Shown in pieces: positions 26,562 to 35,988 of a DNA stretch of 64,000 nucleotides. The notes under the pieces were generated by a model. It had not been told where the DNA came from. It did not search any database and saw nothing but the letters and a program-made list of their open reading frames with translations. The DNA is from Deltaproteobacteria bacterium (lineage in GTDB: Bacteria > Myxococcota_A > Polyangia > Haliangiales > Haliangiaceae), in contig JAIOQA010000312.1 of NCBI GenBank assembly GCA_021413675.1, forward strand, positions 1 to 64,000, read 5' to 3'. Every line of letters starts with the position of its first letter. Positions within the stretch are counted from its first letter, which is position 1. The position numbers and the translations under genes are program-made.

Positions 26562-27409
26562 CTGGCCGACGCAGTTAGCACGTCCCGCGCGACGACCTCA
26601 AGGGTGAGGTCCGCGAGCCCGCTCACGGGAGGCGAGATGCGGCGCACGCGATCGACCGTGATGGGGACCTCGGTGCCCGGCGCGACGCCGGCGATCCGCG
26701 TGAGCGTGGCGGCATCGACGCGCAGCGCGCCGGTGTCGTCGGTGCGGCAGACCACCGCCGCGGCGCCGCGATCGGGCGCGATCGTGATGATGGTGTCGGC
26801 GACGCCGGTCGCAGGCGTCCACGTGAGCTGCAGGCCGTCGTCGGTCCAGGTCGCCTGCGGCTCGGCGCCGGGCGCGATCGTGAGCGCGGTCTCGAAGCCG
26901 CCGGTGCGCGGGCTGCCGCCGCCCATGATCATCACGTCGCCGCGGCTGATCGGGATCGCGGCCGCCTGGTCGTCGTACTCGAGGCCGCCGACGTAGGGCG
27001 CGAGCGCCGGGCGCCGGCTCGCCGACGAGGCGATCGCGATGCCATCGACGAGCACGGTCAGATCGCCGGCGTCCATGTGCTCGAGCTTGCCCTGCTGCGG
27101 ATCGGGGACGAGCTGCGCGAGAGCGGCGAGCGGCGCCGGGGCCGGGACCGCGCCGCAGCCGAGCGGCAGGACCGGGTCGGCGCCGGTGAGCAGATCGGCG
27201 GTGCCGCGGTCGACGCCCCGGTAGGACACGAACCGGGCGGTGACCAGGACGTCGGTGCGGGCGCCGCGGGTCACCTCGACCCGGACCCGGCCGTACGACG
27301 CGGTCGGCCCGGGCACCCCGGCCTCGGGGGAGGCGGACGGGGTGCATGCGGCCAGGGCGAGGCCGATCCCCGCCAGGCATGACGGGGCGTGTCGACGAAG
27401 TCGGGTCAC
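26558..27409 (-). CDS. Lipoprotein of unknown function
   Basis: A 283-residue lipoprotein with signal ending LALAAC (Cys22), then a short Ser/Pro linker and a beta-rich exported domain (YGRVRVEVTRGARTDVLVTA, DVMIMGGGSPRTGGFETAL, DTIITIAPDRGAAAVV). The pattern suggests a repeated beta-sandwich, but I do not recognise a family. GTG 27409 is the likely start; TACACT lies about 12 bases upstream. It diverges from the FadR-type regulator at 27478 across a short region and might be controlled by it. Confidence 0.72.
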   Translation of the reverse strand: MTRLRRHAPSCLAGIGLALAACTPSASPEAGVPGPTASYGRVRVEVTRGARTDVLVTARFVSYRGVDRGTADLLTGADPVLPLGCGAVPAPAPLAALAQLVPDPQQGKLEHMDAGDLTVLVDGIAIASSASRRPALAPYVGGLEYDDQAAAIPISRGDVMIMGGGSPRTGGFETALTIAPGAEPQATWTDDGLQLTWTPATGVADTIITIAPDRGAAAVVCRTDDTGALRVDAATLTRIAGVAPGTEVPITVDRVRRISPPVSGLADLTLEVVARDVLTASAR

Positions 27410-27477
27410 GACGACCGCCCGAGTGTAATGGACGGGCCTTTCGCCCGCAATCGGGGCGGGTTAACCTGGCGGCCCTC

Positions 27478-28215
27478 ATGCTCAAACCGGTCGAGAAGCA
27501 GCGCGTCGCCGAGGAGATTGTCGAGCAACTTCGCTCGCTCATCCTCACGGGCCAGTACGCACCCGGCGACAAACTCCCGCCCGAGCGCGAGCTTTCCAAG
27601 CGACTCGGCGTCAATCGCGCGTCGCTGCGCGAGGCGCACAAGAAGCTCGAGCACCTCGGGCTCGTTCGCATTCGCCAGGGCGACGGCACGCGCGTCCAGA
27701 ATTTCATGGAGACCGGCGGCATCGAGCTGGTGCAGCACCTGCTGCCGCTCGCGTCGGGATCGCACCCCGAGATCATCCGCGACCTCCTCGAGTTTCGCCG
27801 GCTGTTCGGGCGCGAGGTCGCGCGGCTCGCGGCGTATCGCGGCGGCAAGGACGCCGCCGCAAAACTGCGCCCGATGGCCGATCGCGCCGAGCGCGCGGCG
27901 TCGGCGCTCGATCTGTTCGAGGCCGACTTCGAGCTCTACGTCGCGTTGACGCAGGCGTCGGGCAACCAGGTGATGGTGCTGCTCATCAACACCGTGCGCG
28001 AGGGTCTGCGCTCGTTCACGCCGCTCCTGTCGAACCTCGCGGCCTCGCCGGATGGCGTGCGCAAGCACCACCGCGAGCTGATCGCCGCGGTCGAGGCCAA
28101 GAACGCGGAGCTCGCGGCGCGCCTCGCCGACGAGTACCTGAAGGGCGGGGCCGAGCTGGCCGCGCGCCTCGGCGGTCGCCCGGAGCTGGCGCCGCTGCCG
28201 ATGCCCGGCGCGTAG
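27478..28215 (+). CDS. FadR-family (GntR) transcriptional regulator
   Basis: A 245-residue regulator. Residues 1-75 form the GntR winged helix-turn-helix (EQLRSLILTGQYAPGDKLPP, ERELSKRLGVNRASLREAHK). Residues about 85-235 form the all-helical FCD ligand domain with LLEFRRLFGREVARLAA and HHRELIAAVEA, where metal and organic-acid ligands bind in this family. Regulators of this group respond to acyl-CoA, lactate, gluconate and similar molecules; the ligand here cannot be assigned. ATG 27478 is preferred to upstream starts because the HTH begins at once; TAACCT lies about 10 bases before it. It diverges from the lipoprotein gene at 27409. Confidence 0.9.
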   Translation: MLKPVEKQRVAEEIVEQLRSLILTGQYAPGDKLPPERELSKRLGVNRASLREAHKKLEHLGLVRIRQGDGTRVQNFMETGGIELVQHLLPLASGSHPEIIRDLLEFRRLFGREVARLAAYRGGKDAAAKLRPMADRAERAASALDLFEADFELYVALTQASGNQVMVLLINTVREGLRSFTPLLSNLAASPDGVRKHHRELIAAVEAKNAELAARLADEYLKGGAELAARLGGRPELAPLPMPGA

Positions 28216-28242
28216 GTTCCGCGGCTGCGATACCCTCGCGGC

Positions 28243-29025
28243 ATGATTCGCTGTACCTCGCTGCTCGCCGCCTCGCTCCTCGCCGCGCTCGGCTGCGGCG
28301 GTTCGTCCGCCACCGTCGATGCCGTCGCGGGCGACGCGGCGCCCGACAGCCGGCCGCCGGATGCCACCGACGGTGGGGATCCGAACGGCGTCGCCGTCAG
28401 CGGTGACGCGATCCCGTTCGACAACGGCCCCGACGGCCGCATCGCCGTCGCGTTCATCACGATCGTCGAGCGGCCCGAGCTGCACATGACCACCGGCGCC
28501 GATGGTCACTTCGCGTTCACCGGCCTCACCGTCGGCAGCGAGGTCACGTTCCGCCTCACGCACCCCGACTACGTGCCCATCCAGACCGGGACCCTCGCGG
28601 TCCCGGCCGGCGGCGCCGAGCGCGTCACCTTCCAGGCGGTCACCCGCGAGATCTACAACGGGCTCGCGGCGCTCGTCGGGATCACGCCCGACCCCACGCG
28701 CTGTCAGATGGTCAGCACCGTCACGCGCATCGGCCGCTCGATCTACGACCCCGGCGCGCACGGCGAGGCCGACGTGATCGTCGCGACCGCGCCGACGGTG
28801 CCCGCCGAGAGCGGGCCGATCTACTTCAACTCGTCGGTGCAGCCGCAGCGCTCGCTCACGATGACCAGCGACGACGGCGGCGTGCTGTGGACCAACGTCG
28901 CGCCCGGGCGCTACACGCTGACCGGCACCAAGACCGGCGCGACCTTCCGGCCGGTGGTCTTCACGTGCGCGGCGGGCTGGCTGGTCAACGCGTCGCCGCC
29001 GTGGGGCCTGCAGCGGCTCAACTAG
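28243..29025 (+). CDS. Lipoprotein with carboxypeptidase-regulatory-like beta domain
   Basis: A 260-residue lipoprotein: signal ending LAALGC (Cys18), Asp/Pro-rich linker, then a beta domain with DGHFAFTGLTVGSEVTFRLT, DYVPIQTGTLAVPAGG and a second NVAPGRYTLTGTKTG hairpin, as in carboxypeptidase-regulatory/SdrD-like folds. It probably sits on the outer membrane surface or periplasmic face. TACCCT (28231-28236) ends 6 bases before the ATG, so the mRNA may be leaderless. Its stop overlaps the convergent dehydrogenase stop by 8 bases (29018-29025). Confidence 0.8.
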   Translation: MIRCTSLLAASLLAALGCGGSSATVDAVAGDAAPDSRPPDATDGGDPNGVAVSGDAIPFDNGPDGRIAVAFITIVERPELHMTTGADGHFAFTGLTVGSEVTFRLTHPDYVPIQTGTLAVPAGGAERVTFQAVTREIYNGLAALVGITPDPTRCQMVSTVTRIGRSIYDPGAHGEADVIVATAPTVPAESGPIYFNSSVQPQRSLTMTSDDGGVLWTNVAPGRYTLTGTKTGATFRPVVFTCAAGWLVNASPPWGLQRLN

Positions 29026-30232
29026 CTCGCGGCTCGACGATCACCTTGATCGCGTCAGGGCTCGCCGCGGCGGCGAACGCGAGGTCGAGCTGATCACCGG
29101 CGAAGCGGTGGGTGATCTGCTGCGCGAGCAGCGCCTGGAGCGCGGGGGCGGCGGCGAGCGCCGCGATCGCCGCGCGCAGATCGCCACAGCGCGACGACGT
29201 GAGCCGCAGGCCGCGATCGCGGATCGCGCGGACCAGCGGCCCGGTGGCCTGGGCGTCGCGCGCGATCGCGATCGATCCGCACGGCGACACCCGGCGGACG
29301 CCATCGGGCGGGACGATGCGATCGTCGATCGCGGCCTCGCTGCGCGCGGCGTCGGCGCGATCCTCGCGCACGAGCGCCAGCTCGTCGACGACGAGCGCGG
29401 TGGTGTGGCGCAGGCCGCAGGCGTCCCTGCCGTGGGTCGACTTCAGGTGGACCTCGCGGCGGGCCAGCGCGATCGCGGTCGCGAGCCCGGCGGGCGAGCC
29501 GCTGGTGTCGAAGACCAGATCGAACCGCGGCGCGCTCGTGCCCGCATCCTCGTCCTCGTCGAGCACGACGACGTCATCGGCGCCGAACGCGCGGCAGCGA
29601 TCGGCCAGGGCCGCGCGCCGCGGCAGCGCGGTGACGTGCACGCCTCCGACCGCGCGCAGCGCCGCGATGATCAGCAGGCCGAGCTTGCGCGGCCCGACGA
29701 CCGCGACGCGATCGCCGACCCGCGGCCGGGCGACCTCGAGCGCGCGCAGGGCGGCGGCCAGCGGCTCGGCGAAGCCCGCGGCGTCGTCGGTGATCGCGTC
29801 GGGCACGTCGACGCACGCGCCGACCGGCACCAGCGCGTGGGGCGCGAACCCGCCGTCGAGGCGATCGATGCCGAGCACCAGCCGGTGCGGGCAGTGGCGA
29901 TCGAGTCCGGCCGCGCAGGTCGCGCATGGCGCTGCGCCGCGCGCCGCGCACGAGGCGTTGATCTCGACGACGACGCGCCGGCCCTCGCGGGTCCGCGCGA
30001 GCAGCTCGTGGCCGCCGACCTGCGGCAGCGCGAACGGCAGGTGCGTGCGCGCGAGATCCGTCGAGCACACGCCGCAGCGGAGCACGTCAACCGGTGCGTA
30101 GCCCGGCGGCAGCGCGAGCTCCCCGCCCGAGCTGCGGCTGACGCGCCACCCGGAGGCGACCTCACCGTGCGCCTCGATCTCGACCGGCCGGTGGCGACCA
30201 TCGGTGTGCAGCTCCCAGGCGGCGTAGCGCAT
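29018..30232 (-). CDS. Zinc-binding alcohol dehydrogenase-like protein
   Basis: A 404-residue MDR-superfamily protein. The GroES-like domain has VLRCGVCSTDLARTH and VGGHELL (catalytic zinc ligands). Then comes a structural-zinc-like cluster CAARGAAPCATCAAGLDRHC, whose first spacing is wider than usual. The NAD(P) Rossmann segment (VGDRVAVVGPRKLGLLII) follows. It should oxidise a polyol or alcohol with NAD(P)+, but the substrate is unclear; the last third differs from standard threonine or sorbitol dehydrogenases. ATG 30232 is taken because the family N-terminus follows. It converges with the lipoprotein gene at 28243. Confidence 0.85.
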   Translation of the reverse strand: MRYAAWELHTDGRHRPVEIEAHGEVASGWRVSRSSGGELALPPGYAPVDVLRCGVCSTDLARTHLPFALPQVGGHELLARTREGRRVVVEINASCAARGAAPCATCAAGLDRHCPHRLVLGIDRLDGGFAPHALVPVGACVDVPDAITDDAAGFAEPLAAALRALEVARPRVGDRVAVVGPRKLGLLIIAALRAVGGVHVTALPRRAALADRCRAFGADDVVVLDEDEDAGTSAPRFDLVFDTSGSPAGLATAIALARREVHLKSTHGRDACGLRHTTALVVDELALVREDRADAARSEAAIDDRIVPPDGVRRVSPCGSIAIARDAQATGPLVRAIRDRGLRLTSSRCGDLRAAIAALAAAPALQALLAQQITHRFAGDQLDLAFAAAASPDAIKVIVEPRAS

Positions 30233-30415
30233 GCGACTTGTGGCGCGAGTCTCCCTCCCTGCGGAAGTGGAGGCAATCAACCCGGCTTGGCGAGTAGCCA
30301 CGTTTCTCTCGCGGACACGCTGCCGCTGGTTCAGCGCGGTCCATGTGCCCGAAATCGCCGCGCGTCGACGGTGGCATGGCCACTGCACAGAGGGGGGCCG
30401 AGGGGCGGGTAGCCG

Positions 30416-30445
30416 TTGTGCCCCATCACACCACGATGGTATGAG
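30416..30445 (+). promoter_or_regulatory. Promoter of gatCAB
   Basis: TTGTGC (30416-30421), an 18-base spacer and TATGAG (30440-30445). The -10 ends 7 bases before the gatC ATG at 30453, so transcription would begin at the start codon. It also excludes the alternative in-frame ATG at 30441, which lies inside the -10. Confidence 0.5.
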
Positions 30446-30452
30446 GCCACCG

Positions 30453-30758
30453 ATGTCAGGGCTGACCCGCGCGGAGGTCGAGGAGCTTGCCGTGCTCGCT
30501 CGCCTCGAACTGACCGAGGACGAGCTCGCGCGGATGCAGGTCGATCTGGCCGCGATCCTGGTCCACATGGAGGCGCTCGCCGAGGTCGATACGTCGGCGG
30601 TGGCGCCGATGACCCACGCGGTGCCGATGGATCTGCGCCTGCGCAAGGACGAGCCGCAGCCGTCGCTGCCGGTCGAGGTCGCGCTGCGCGCCGCGCCGGA
30701 CGCCCGGGACGGCCACTTCCGCGTGCCCAACATCATCAAGACGCAGGAGGGCGCGTGA
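30453..30758 (+). CDS. gatC: Glutamyl-tRNA(Gln)/Asp-tRNA(Asn) amidotransferase subunit C
   Basis: A 101-residue GatC with the family start [20 protein letters not shown] and the conserved middle [15 protein letters not shown]. It wraps around GatA in the GatCAB complex, which converts Glu-tRNA(Gln) and often Asp-tRNA(Asn) to the correct amidated forms. The ATG is fixed by the promoter 7 bases upstream. Its TGA overlaps the gatA GTG (GTGA), so the three subunits are translationally coupled. Confidence 0.96.
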   Translation: MSGLTRAEVEELAVLARLELTEDELARMQVDLAAILVHMEALAEVDTSAVAPMTHAVPMDLRLRKDEPQPSLPVEVALRAAPDARDGHFRVPNIIKTQEGA

Positions 30759-32206
30759 TCTGGTCGTCGGTCGCGGACCAGGCGCACGCCGTTCGCACGA
30801 AGGCGATCTCGGCGGTCGAGCTGACCCGCGCGTACCTCGAGCGCATCGCCGCGAAGGACGGCGAGCTCGGCGCGTACCTCGCGGTCGACGAGGCCGGCGC
30901 GATCGCCGCGGCCACGCGCGTCGACGAGTGCGTCGCGCGCGGCGAGGATCCGGGGCCGCTCGCCGGCGTCCCGGTCGGGCTCAAGGATGTCTTCGTGACC
31001 GAGGGGCTCGCGACCACCGCGGGCTCGCGCATCCTCGAGGGCTGGATCCCGCCCTACGATGGCACCGCCGTCGCGCAGCTGCGCGCCGCCGGCGCGGTCG
31101 TCCTCGGCAAGCTCAACTGCGACGAGTTCGCGATGGGCTCGTCGAACGAGAACAGCGCCTACAAGCTGTGCCGCAACCCGTGGGACCTGACGCGCACGCC
31201 CGGCGGTAGCTCCGGCGGCAGCGCCGCGGCGGTGGCCGCGGGCCTGTGCTCGTTCTCGCTCGGCACCGACACCGGCGGCTCGATCCGCCAGCCCGCGGCG
31301 ATGTGCGGCGTGGTTGGCATCAAGCCGACCTACGGTCGCGTGTCGCGCTGGGGCGTCGTCGCGTACGCGTCGTCGCTCGATCAGGTCGGCCCGCTCACCC
31401 GCTCGGTCGCCGACGCCGCGCTCGTGCTCGAGGCGATCTGCGGCCACGATCCGCGCGACGCCACCAGCGTCGTCGAGCCGGCGCCGCTGCTCGCCTCGGC
31501 GCCGACCGCCGGCGTCGACGGCCTCACGATCGGCATCCCGGTCGAGTACGGCGGCGACATCGATCCCGAGATCGCCGCGGCCGTGCAGCGCGCCGCCGCG
31601 ATCCTGCGCGAGGCCGGCGCCAACGTCGTCGAGATCTCGCTGCCGCACACCAGGTACGCGCTGCCCGCGTACTACGTGATCGCGCCGGCCGAGGCGTCGT
31701 CGAACCTCGCGCGCTACGACGGCATCCGCTACGGCATCCGGCGCGGCGAGGGCGGGCTCGCCGAGGTCTACCGCGCGACCCGCGGCGCGGGCTTCGGCGC
31801 CGAGGTCAAGCGCCGCATCATGCTCGGCACCTACGCGCTGCGCGCCGGCTACTACGACGCTTACTACAAGAAGGCCCAGCAGGTGCGCGCGCTGATCAAG
31901 CGCGACTTCGAGCAGGCCTATGCGACCTGCGACGCGATCCTGTCGCCGACCACGCCGACGCCGGCGTTCGCGCTCGGCGCCAACGCCACGCCGTACGAGA
32001 TGTACCTCGCCGACGTCTTCACGCTCGCGTGCAACCTCGCCGGCCTGCCGGGCGCGAGCGTGCCCGCGGCGCGCGCATCGAGCGGTCTGCCGATCGGCGT
32101 GCAGATCCTCGGCCGCCCGCTCGACGAGGCGACCGTGCTGCGGGTCGCGGGCGCGATCGAGCGCGCCGCTGGCGTCATGGACCTCCACCCCCCGTTCGCG
32201 TCATGA
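30755..32206 (+). CDS. gatA: Glutamyl-tRNA(Gln)/Asp-tRNA(Asn) amidotransferase subunit A
   Basis: A 483-residue amidase-signature enzyme that releases ammonia from glutamine. The Ser-cisSer-Lys triad is visible: Lys in PVGLKDVF, the cis-Ser in [11 protein letters not shown], and the nucleophilic Ser in [13 protein letters not shown] is absent at the start; GTG 30755 overlaps the gatC stop. The C-terminal motif [12 protein letters not shown] is normal. It passes ammonia to GatB, encoded next. Confidence 0.97.
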   Translation: MIWSSVADQAHAVRTKAISAVELTRAYLERIAAKDGELGAYLAVDEAGAIAAATRVDECVARGEDPGPLAGVPVGLKDVFVTEGLATTAGSRILEGWIPPYDGTAVAQLRAAGAVVLGKLNCDEFAMGSSNENSAYKLCRNPWDLTRTPGGSSGGSAAAVAAGLCSFSLGTDTGGSIRQPAAMCGVVGIKPTYGRVSRWGVVAYASSLDQVGPLTRSVADAALVLEAICGHDPRDATSVVEPAPLLASAPTAGVDGLTIGIPVEYGGDIDPEIAAAVQRAAAILREAGANVVEISLPHTRYALPAYYVIAPAEASSNLARYDGIRYGIRRGEGGLAEVYRATRGAGFGAEVKRRIMLGTYALRAGYYDAYYKKAQQVRALIKRDFEQAYATCDAILSPTTPTPAFALGANATPYEMYLADVFTLACNLAGLPGASVPAARASSGLPIGVQILGRPLDEATVLRVAGAIERAAGVMDLHPPFAS

Positions 32207-33660
32207 CCGAACTCGCCACTGCACTTCAGAACTGGGAGCCGGTCATCGGCCTCGAGGTCCACGTCCAGCTCGCGACCCGATCCAAGGCGTTCGCGCCGTC
32301 GGCGATCCTGTTCGGCGCGCCGCCGAACTCGCTGACTGATCCGGTCGTGCTCGCGCTGCCCGGCACGCTGCCGACCTTCAACAAGGCGGCGCTCGAGATG
32401 GCGCTCCGCCTCGGCGTCGCGACCGTGTCGAAGATCCGCGCGAAGTCGCGGTTCGCGCGCAAGCACTACTTCTACCCCGACTCGCCCAAGGGCTATCAGA
32501 TCAGCCAGTACGACGAGCCCCTGTGCGAGGAGGGCGTGCTCGACATCCTCCTGCCCGAGGGCGGCCGCAAGCGGGTCAAGCTCACGCGCATCCACCTCGA
32601 GGAGGACGCCGGCAAGAGCAGCCACGCCGGCGCGTTCTCGCTGGTCGATCTCAACCGCGCGGGCGCCCCGCTGGTCGAGGTCGTGACCGCGCCCGAGCTC
32701 GGCTCCGCCGAGGAGGCCGCCGAGTTCATGCGCGCGCTCCATCGCATGGTCCGCTACCTCGGCATCAGCGAGGCCGACATGGAGAAGGGCCAGATGCGCT
32801 GCGACGCCAACGTCAGCCTCCGGCGGCGCGGCGAGGATCGTCTGGGCACGCGCGCCGAGCTGAAGAACATCAACTCGTTCCGCTTCGTGCAGAAGGCGGT
32901 CGAGCACGAGATCGCGCGCCAGGCGCGGATCCTCGACGGCGGCGGGACGATCGTCCAGGAGACCCGGCTGTGGGACGCGGATCGCGGCGCGTCGTTCTCG
33001 ATGCGCTCGAAGGAGGAGGCGAACGATTACCGCTACCTCCCCGATCCGGACCTGCCGCCGCTGCACGTCGACGGGCCGCTGATGATGAACGTGATGCGCA
33101 CGATGCCCGAGCTGCCGATGGCCAAGCTCGATCGGTTCGTGCGCGACTACGATCTGCGCGAGCCCGAGGCGCGGCAGCTGATCGAGGCGCCGGCGCTGGC
33201 CGACTACTTCGACGCGGCGATCAAGGCGCACGGCAGCGATCGCGCGGCGCGCACGCTCGCGGCGTGGATCACCACCGAGCTCGGCGGCGCGCTCAACCGC
33301 GACGGCAAGAGCATCGAGGACTCGCCGGTCACGCCCGCGCACATCGCGGCGCTGGTGAAGCTGATCGACGACGGTACGATCAGCGGCAAGATGGCGAAGA
33401 CCGTGTTCGACGAGGTCTACACCACCGGCACCTCGCCCGACGCGATCGTGGCGCGCGATGGCCTGCGGCAGATCAGCGATCCGGTGGAGATCGAGCGGAT
33501 CGCGCTCGAGGTGATGGCGGCCAGCCCGAAGCAGGTCACCGCGTACCGCGCGGGCAAGGACACGCTGTTCGGGTTCTTCGTCGGCGCGGTGATGAAGGCG
33601 ACCGGCGGCAAGGCCAGCCCGCAGGTCACCTCCGACGTGCTGCGCCGGCTCCTGTCGTAG
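32203..33660 (+). CDS. gatB: Glutamyl-tRNA(Gln)/Asp-tRNA(Asn) amidotransferase subunit B
   Basis: A 485-residue GatB. It begins with [15 protein letters not shown] and carries [19 protein letters not shown] and [15 protein letters not shown], plus the helical YqeY-like tail. It activates the misacylated tRNA with ATP and uses ammonia from GatA. ATG 32203 overlaps the gatA stop by 4 bases. The first family residues, in which the usual Cys cluster would follow, lack an obvious zinc motif. A lipoprotein gene starts on the last base of its TAG. Confidence 0.97.
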   Translation: MTELATALQNWEPVIGLEVHVQLATRSKAFAPSAILFGAPPNSLTDPVVLALPGTLPTFNKAALEMALRLGVATVSKIRAKSRFARKHYFYPDSPKGYQISQYDEPLCEEGVLDILLPEGGRKRVKLTRIHLEEDAGKSSHAGAFSLVDLNRAGAPLVEVVTAPELGSAEEAAEFMRALHRMVRYLGISEADMEKGQMRCDANVSLRRRGEDRLGTRAELKNINSFRFVQKAVEHEIARQARILDGGGTIVQETRLWDADRGASFSMRSKEEANDYRYLPDPDLPPLHVDGPLMMNVMRTMPELPMAKLDRFVRDYDLREPEARQLIEAPALADYFDAAIKAHGSDRAARTLAAWITTELGGALNRDGKSIEDSPVTPAHIAALVKLIDDGTISGKMAKTVFDEVYTTGTSPDAIVARDGLRQISDPVEIERIALEVMAASPKQVTAYRAGKDTLFGFFVGAVMKATGGKASPQVTSDVLRRLLS

Positions 33661-34052
33661 TGCGCCGCCTGGCCGCTCCCATGGGCGCCGCGTGGCTCGT
33701 GGGGCTGATCGGCTGCGCGTCGTCGGCGCCGCGGATCGAGAACGCGCCGGTCGCACCCGCGCGCACCGGCCCCGACACGATCGTACCGGTGCCCGAGGAG
33801 CCCTGGTACCGCGATCGGACCGAGGGCCGGCGCGACGAGTGCGAGGCCTCGCTGGCGACGGTGCCGCCGGCGCATTTCCCGTCGCCGTTCGAGGCGTGCG
33901 ACCCGCATGCCGAGTCGTACGCGTCACCGCCGGGCGGCAACGAGCTGCACTTCCACTACCGGTTCTTCTCAGCCGCGCTCACCACCGCGCGCCGCGCGCA
34001 GGCGCCGGGCGTGTGCTGCTACATGATCTGGGAGTTCCCCCACTACGAGTGA
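33660..34052 (+). CDS. Small lipoprotein coupled to gatB
   Basis: A 130-residue lipoprotein. GTG 33660 shares a base with the gatB stop (TAGTG) and gives a signal with three early basic residues, ending LIGC (Cys19); ATG 33681 would remove the Arg residues. The mature protein has conserved-looking pairs of Cys (DECEAS, FEACD, GVCCYMI) and the sequence GNELHFHYRFF. It is unrelated to translation and is carried along by read-through. Function unknown. Confidence 0.7.
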   Translation: MRRLAAPMGAAWLVGLIGCASSAPRIENAPVAPARTGPDTIVPVPEEPWYRDRTEGRRDECEASLATVPPAHFPSPFEACDPHAESYASPPGGNELHFHYRFFSAALTTARRAQAPGVCCYMIWEFPHYE

Positions 34053-34099
34053 GCGGTCGCGCGTGACGCGCCACCACGTGGGCTGATACGGTGGACGTC

Positions 34100-34375
34100 A
34101 TGATGCGAATCGCCATCCTCGCTGGTCTCATCTTCGCGGCCGGCTGCAAGAAGGACATCACCGCCGACATCGAGGCGATCGCCGAGAAGACGTGCGCGTG
34201 CAAGGACGCCGACTGCGCCAACAAGGCGGTCGACGAGCTCACCTCGCTCGACAAGAGCGCCGGTGGCGACGAGAAGCGCGTGACCGCGGCCGCCACCAAG
34301 CTGGGCGAGTGCGCGATCAAGGCGGGCGTCGATCCGTCGGCGCTCATGGCCAAGATGCAGAAGCTGGCCGAGTAG
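34100..34375 (+). CDS. Small cysteine-containing lipoprotein
   Basis: A 91-residue lipoprotein: MMRIAILAGLIFAAGCKKD with Cys16 in the lipobox, then a helical domain with Cys pairs (KTCACKDADCANKA, GECAIKAG). It resembles other short helical Cys-lipoproteins of myxobacteria, such as the one at 22814. TACGGT (34087-34092) ends 7 bases before ATG 34100; the GTG at 34091 would lie inside that element, so I start at 34100. An inverted repeat GCGACCG/CGGTCGC follows the gene at 34385-34400. Confidence 0.75.
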   Translation: MMRIAILAGLIFAAGCKKDITADIEAIAEKTCACKDADCANKAVDELTSLDKSAGGDEKRVTAAATKLGECAIKAGVDPSALMAKMQKLAE

Positions 34376-34653
34376 CTCGCGCTCGCGACCGCACGGTCGC
34401 AGGGCCACATCACGGGGGGGAAGTCTCGCGGGCCAGCGCGATCGCTGGTCACGCGGGCCGGTGGTGTGCGCGGAGTCAGCCGCGGGCACGGCATCCGCCG
34501 CCGGTTCACACCGCGCGGCCCGCTCGCCGTTCACACTGCCGCGAAACCCGACGCTCGCCCTCGCGATTCCCGGCAGCGCGCCGCCGCTGATCGCGCGCGT
34601 CGTGCAGTTTCAGCGGCTTGGCGCGTGGCACGCGCGATGAAATTGCGATCGGG
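34376..34653. other. Intergenic region with inverted repeat
   Basis: About 280 bases without a convincing gene. It holds the inverted repeat GCGACCG-CA-CGGTCGC at 34385-34400 just after the small lipoprotein gene, without a T run. Nothing else is recognised. Confidence 0.4.
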
Positions 34654-35988
34654 ATGCGCCTGCTCATCCTGGTCGCCGCGCTCGCGCTCGGCGGCTGCTT
34701 CTACGACAACACATCCCCGCTGCCGGCCGACTTCGGCAGCTGCGCCGCGCCCGAGCCCGAGGGTGTGGCACCGGCCGCGCCGACGTACTGGCGCGACCTC
34801 AAGCCGATCGTCGACGCGCACTGCGCCGGATGCCACATCCAGGGCGGCGTCGCGCCGTTCCCGCTGACGACCTACCGCGAGCTCTACGAGTACCGCAGCA
34901 AGTCGGCGGCGATGGTCGAGACCCGCGCGATGCCGCCGTGGCAGCCGGCCGCGTGCTGCGGCCACTACCGCGGCGATCGCTCGCTCACCGCCGATCAGGT
35001 CGCGACCTTCGTCGCCTGGTACGACGCGGGCGCGCTCGAGGGCGACCCCGCCGATGCGACGCCGAGCGAGCCGCCGGTGCCCGAGGCGCTGCCGCGCGTC
35101 GACGTCGAGGTGAGGATGGCGCAGGCCTTCACGCCCGAGCCCAGGGTCGGCAAGGACGAGCTGCGTTGCTTCCTGCTGCCGCAGACGTTCGCGACCGCGA
35201 CCTACATCACCGGCACCAACGTCATCCCGAGCAACCACAGCATCGCGCACCACGCCGTGCTGTTCGCAGTCCCCGCCGACAAGATCGCCGAGCTGAAGGC
35301 GCGCGATGGCGCCGACGGTCGCCCGGGCTGGGATTGCTACAGCAGCACCGACGAGCTCGACGCCCGCGGCGCGGTCGGCGGCTGGCAGCCCGGCGATGGC
35401 CCGCAGCTCCTGCCCGACGGCGTCGGCGTCGAGGTGAAGGCCGGCTCCCAGCTCGTGCTCAACATGCACTACGACACCGGCGCCGGCACCGGCAGCGATC
35501 AGACCACGGTGCAGCTCATGACCTCGCCGTCGGTGGCGCGGGTCTCGCGCGGCGTCGCGATCATGAACCCGCTCTGGTTCGCCGGCGACGGCATGGAGAT
35601 CCGCGCCGACGATCCCGACGCGACGGTGTTCTTCGCGTACGACCCGACGCCGCTGTTCTCGAAGGGCCAGCCGTTCACCGTCGAGCGCGTGATGCTGCAC
35701 ATGCACGAGCTCGGCACGATCGGCCGGCTCGCGGTGCTGCACCCCGACGGCACCAGCGACTGCCTGCTGAACATCACCGACTGGAACTTCCACTGGATGA
35801 CGACCTACACGCTCGCCGCGCCGGTCGCGATCCAGCCGGGCGACAAGCTCTACCTCGAGTGCCACTGGGACAACACCGCGGGCAACCAGAAGACCGTCGA
35901 TGGGAACCGCCAGGCGCCGCGGACGATCGGCTGGGGCGCTGACGAGGAGATGTGCGCGGCGGTCGTGAGCTACTCGGAGGCGCTGTGA
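34654..35988 (+). CDS. Copper type II ascorbate-dependent monooxygenase-like lipoprotein with CxxCH region
   Basis: A 444-residue lipoprotein (lipobox L-G-G-C, Cys15). Residues 45-130 resemble a small cytochrome-c-like domain with one heme motif C57-A-G-C-H61 and a TYRELYEYRSK segment. Residues about 150-444 match the PHM/dopamine-beta-hydroxylase fold of myxobacterial 'copper type II' enzymes. Copper-site candidates are H199-H200 (SIAHHAVLF), H272 (LNMHYD), H349/H351 (LHMHELG) and the region DWNFHW...LECHWDNTAGN near the end. It could hydroxylate an unknown substrate at the cell surface using electrons from the heme domain. ATG 34654 is chosen for the signal. The next gene overlaps by 4 bases. 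Confidence 0.85.
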   Translation: MRLLILVAALALGGCFYDNTSPLPADFGSCAAPEPEGVAPAAPTYWRDLKPIVDAHCAGCHIQGGVAPFPLTTYRELYEYRSKSAAMVETRAMPPWQPAACCGHYRGDRSLTADQVATFVAWYDAGALEGDPADATPSEPPVPEALPRVDVEVRMAQAFTPEPRVGKDELRCFLLPQTFATATYITGTNVIPSNHSIAHHAVLFAVPADKIAELKARDGADGRPGWDCYSSTDELDARGAVGGWQPGDGPQLLPDGVGVEVKAGSQLVLNMHYDTGAGTGSDQTTVQLMTSPSVARVSRGVAIMNPLWFAGDGMEIRADDPDATVFFAYDPTPLFSKGQPFTVERVMLHMHELGTIGRLAVLHPDGTSDCLLNITDWNFHWMTTYTLAAPVAIQPGDKLYLECHWDNTAGNQKTVDGNRQAPRTIGWGADEEMCAAVVSYSEAL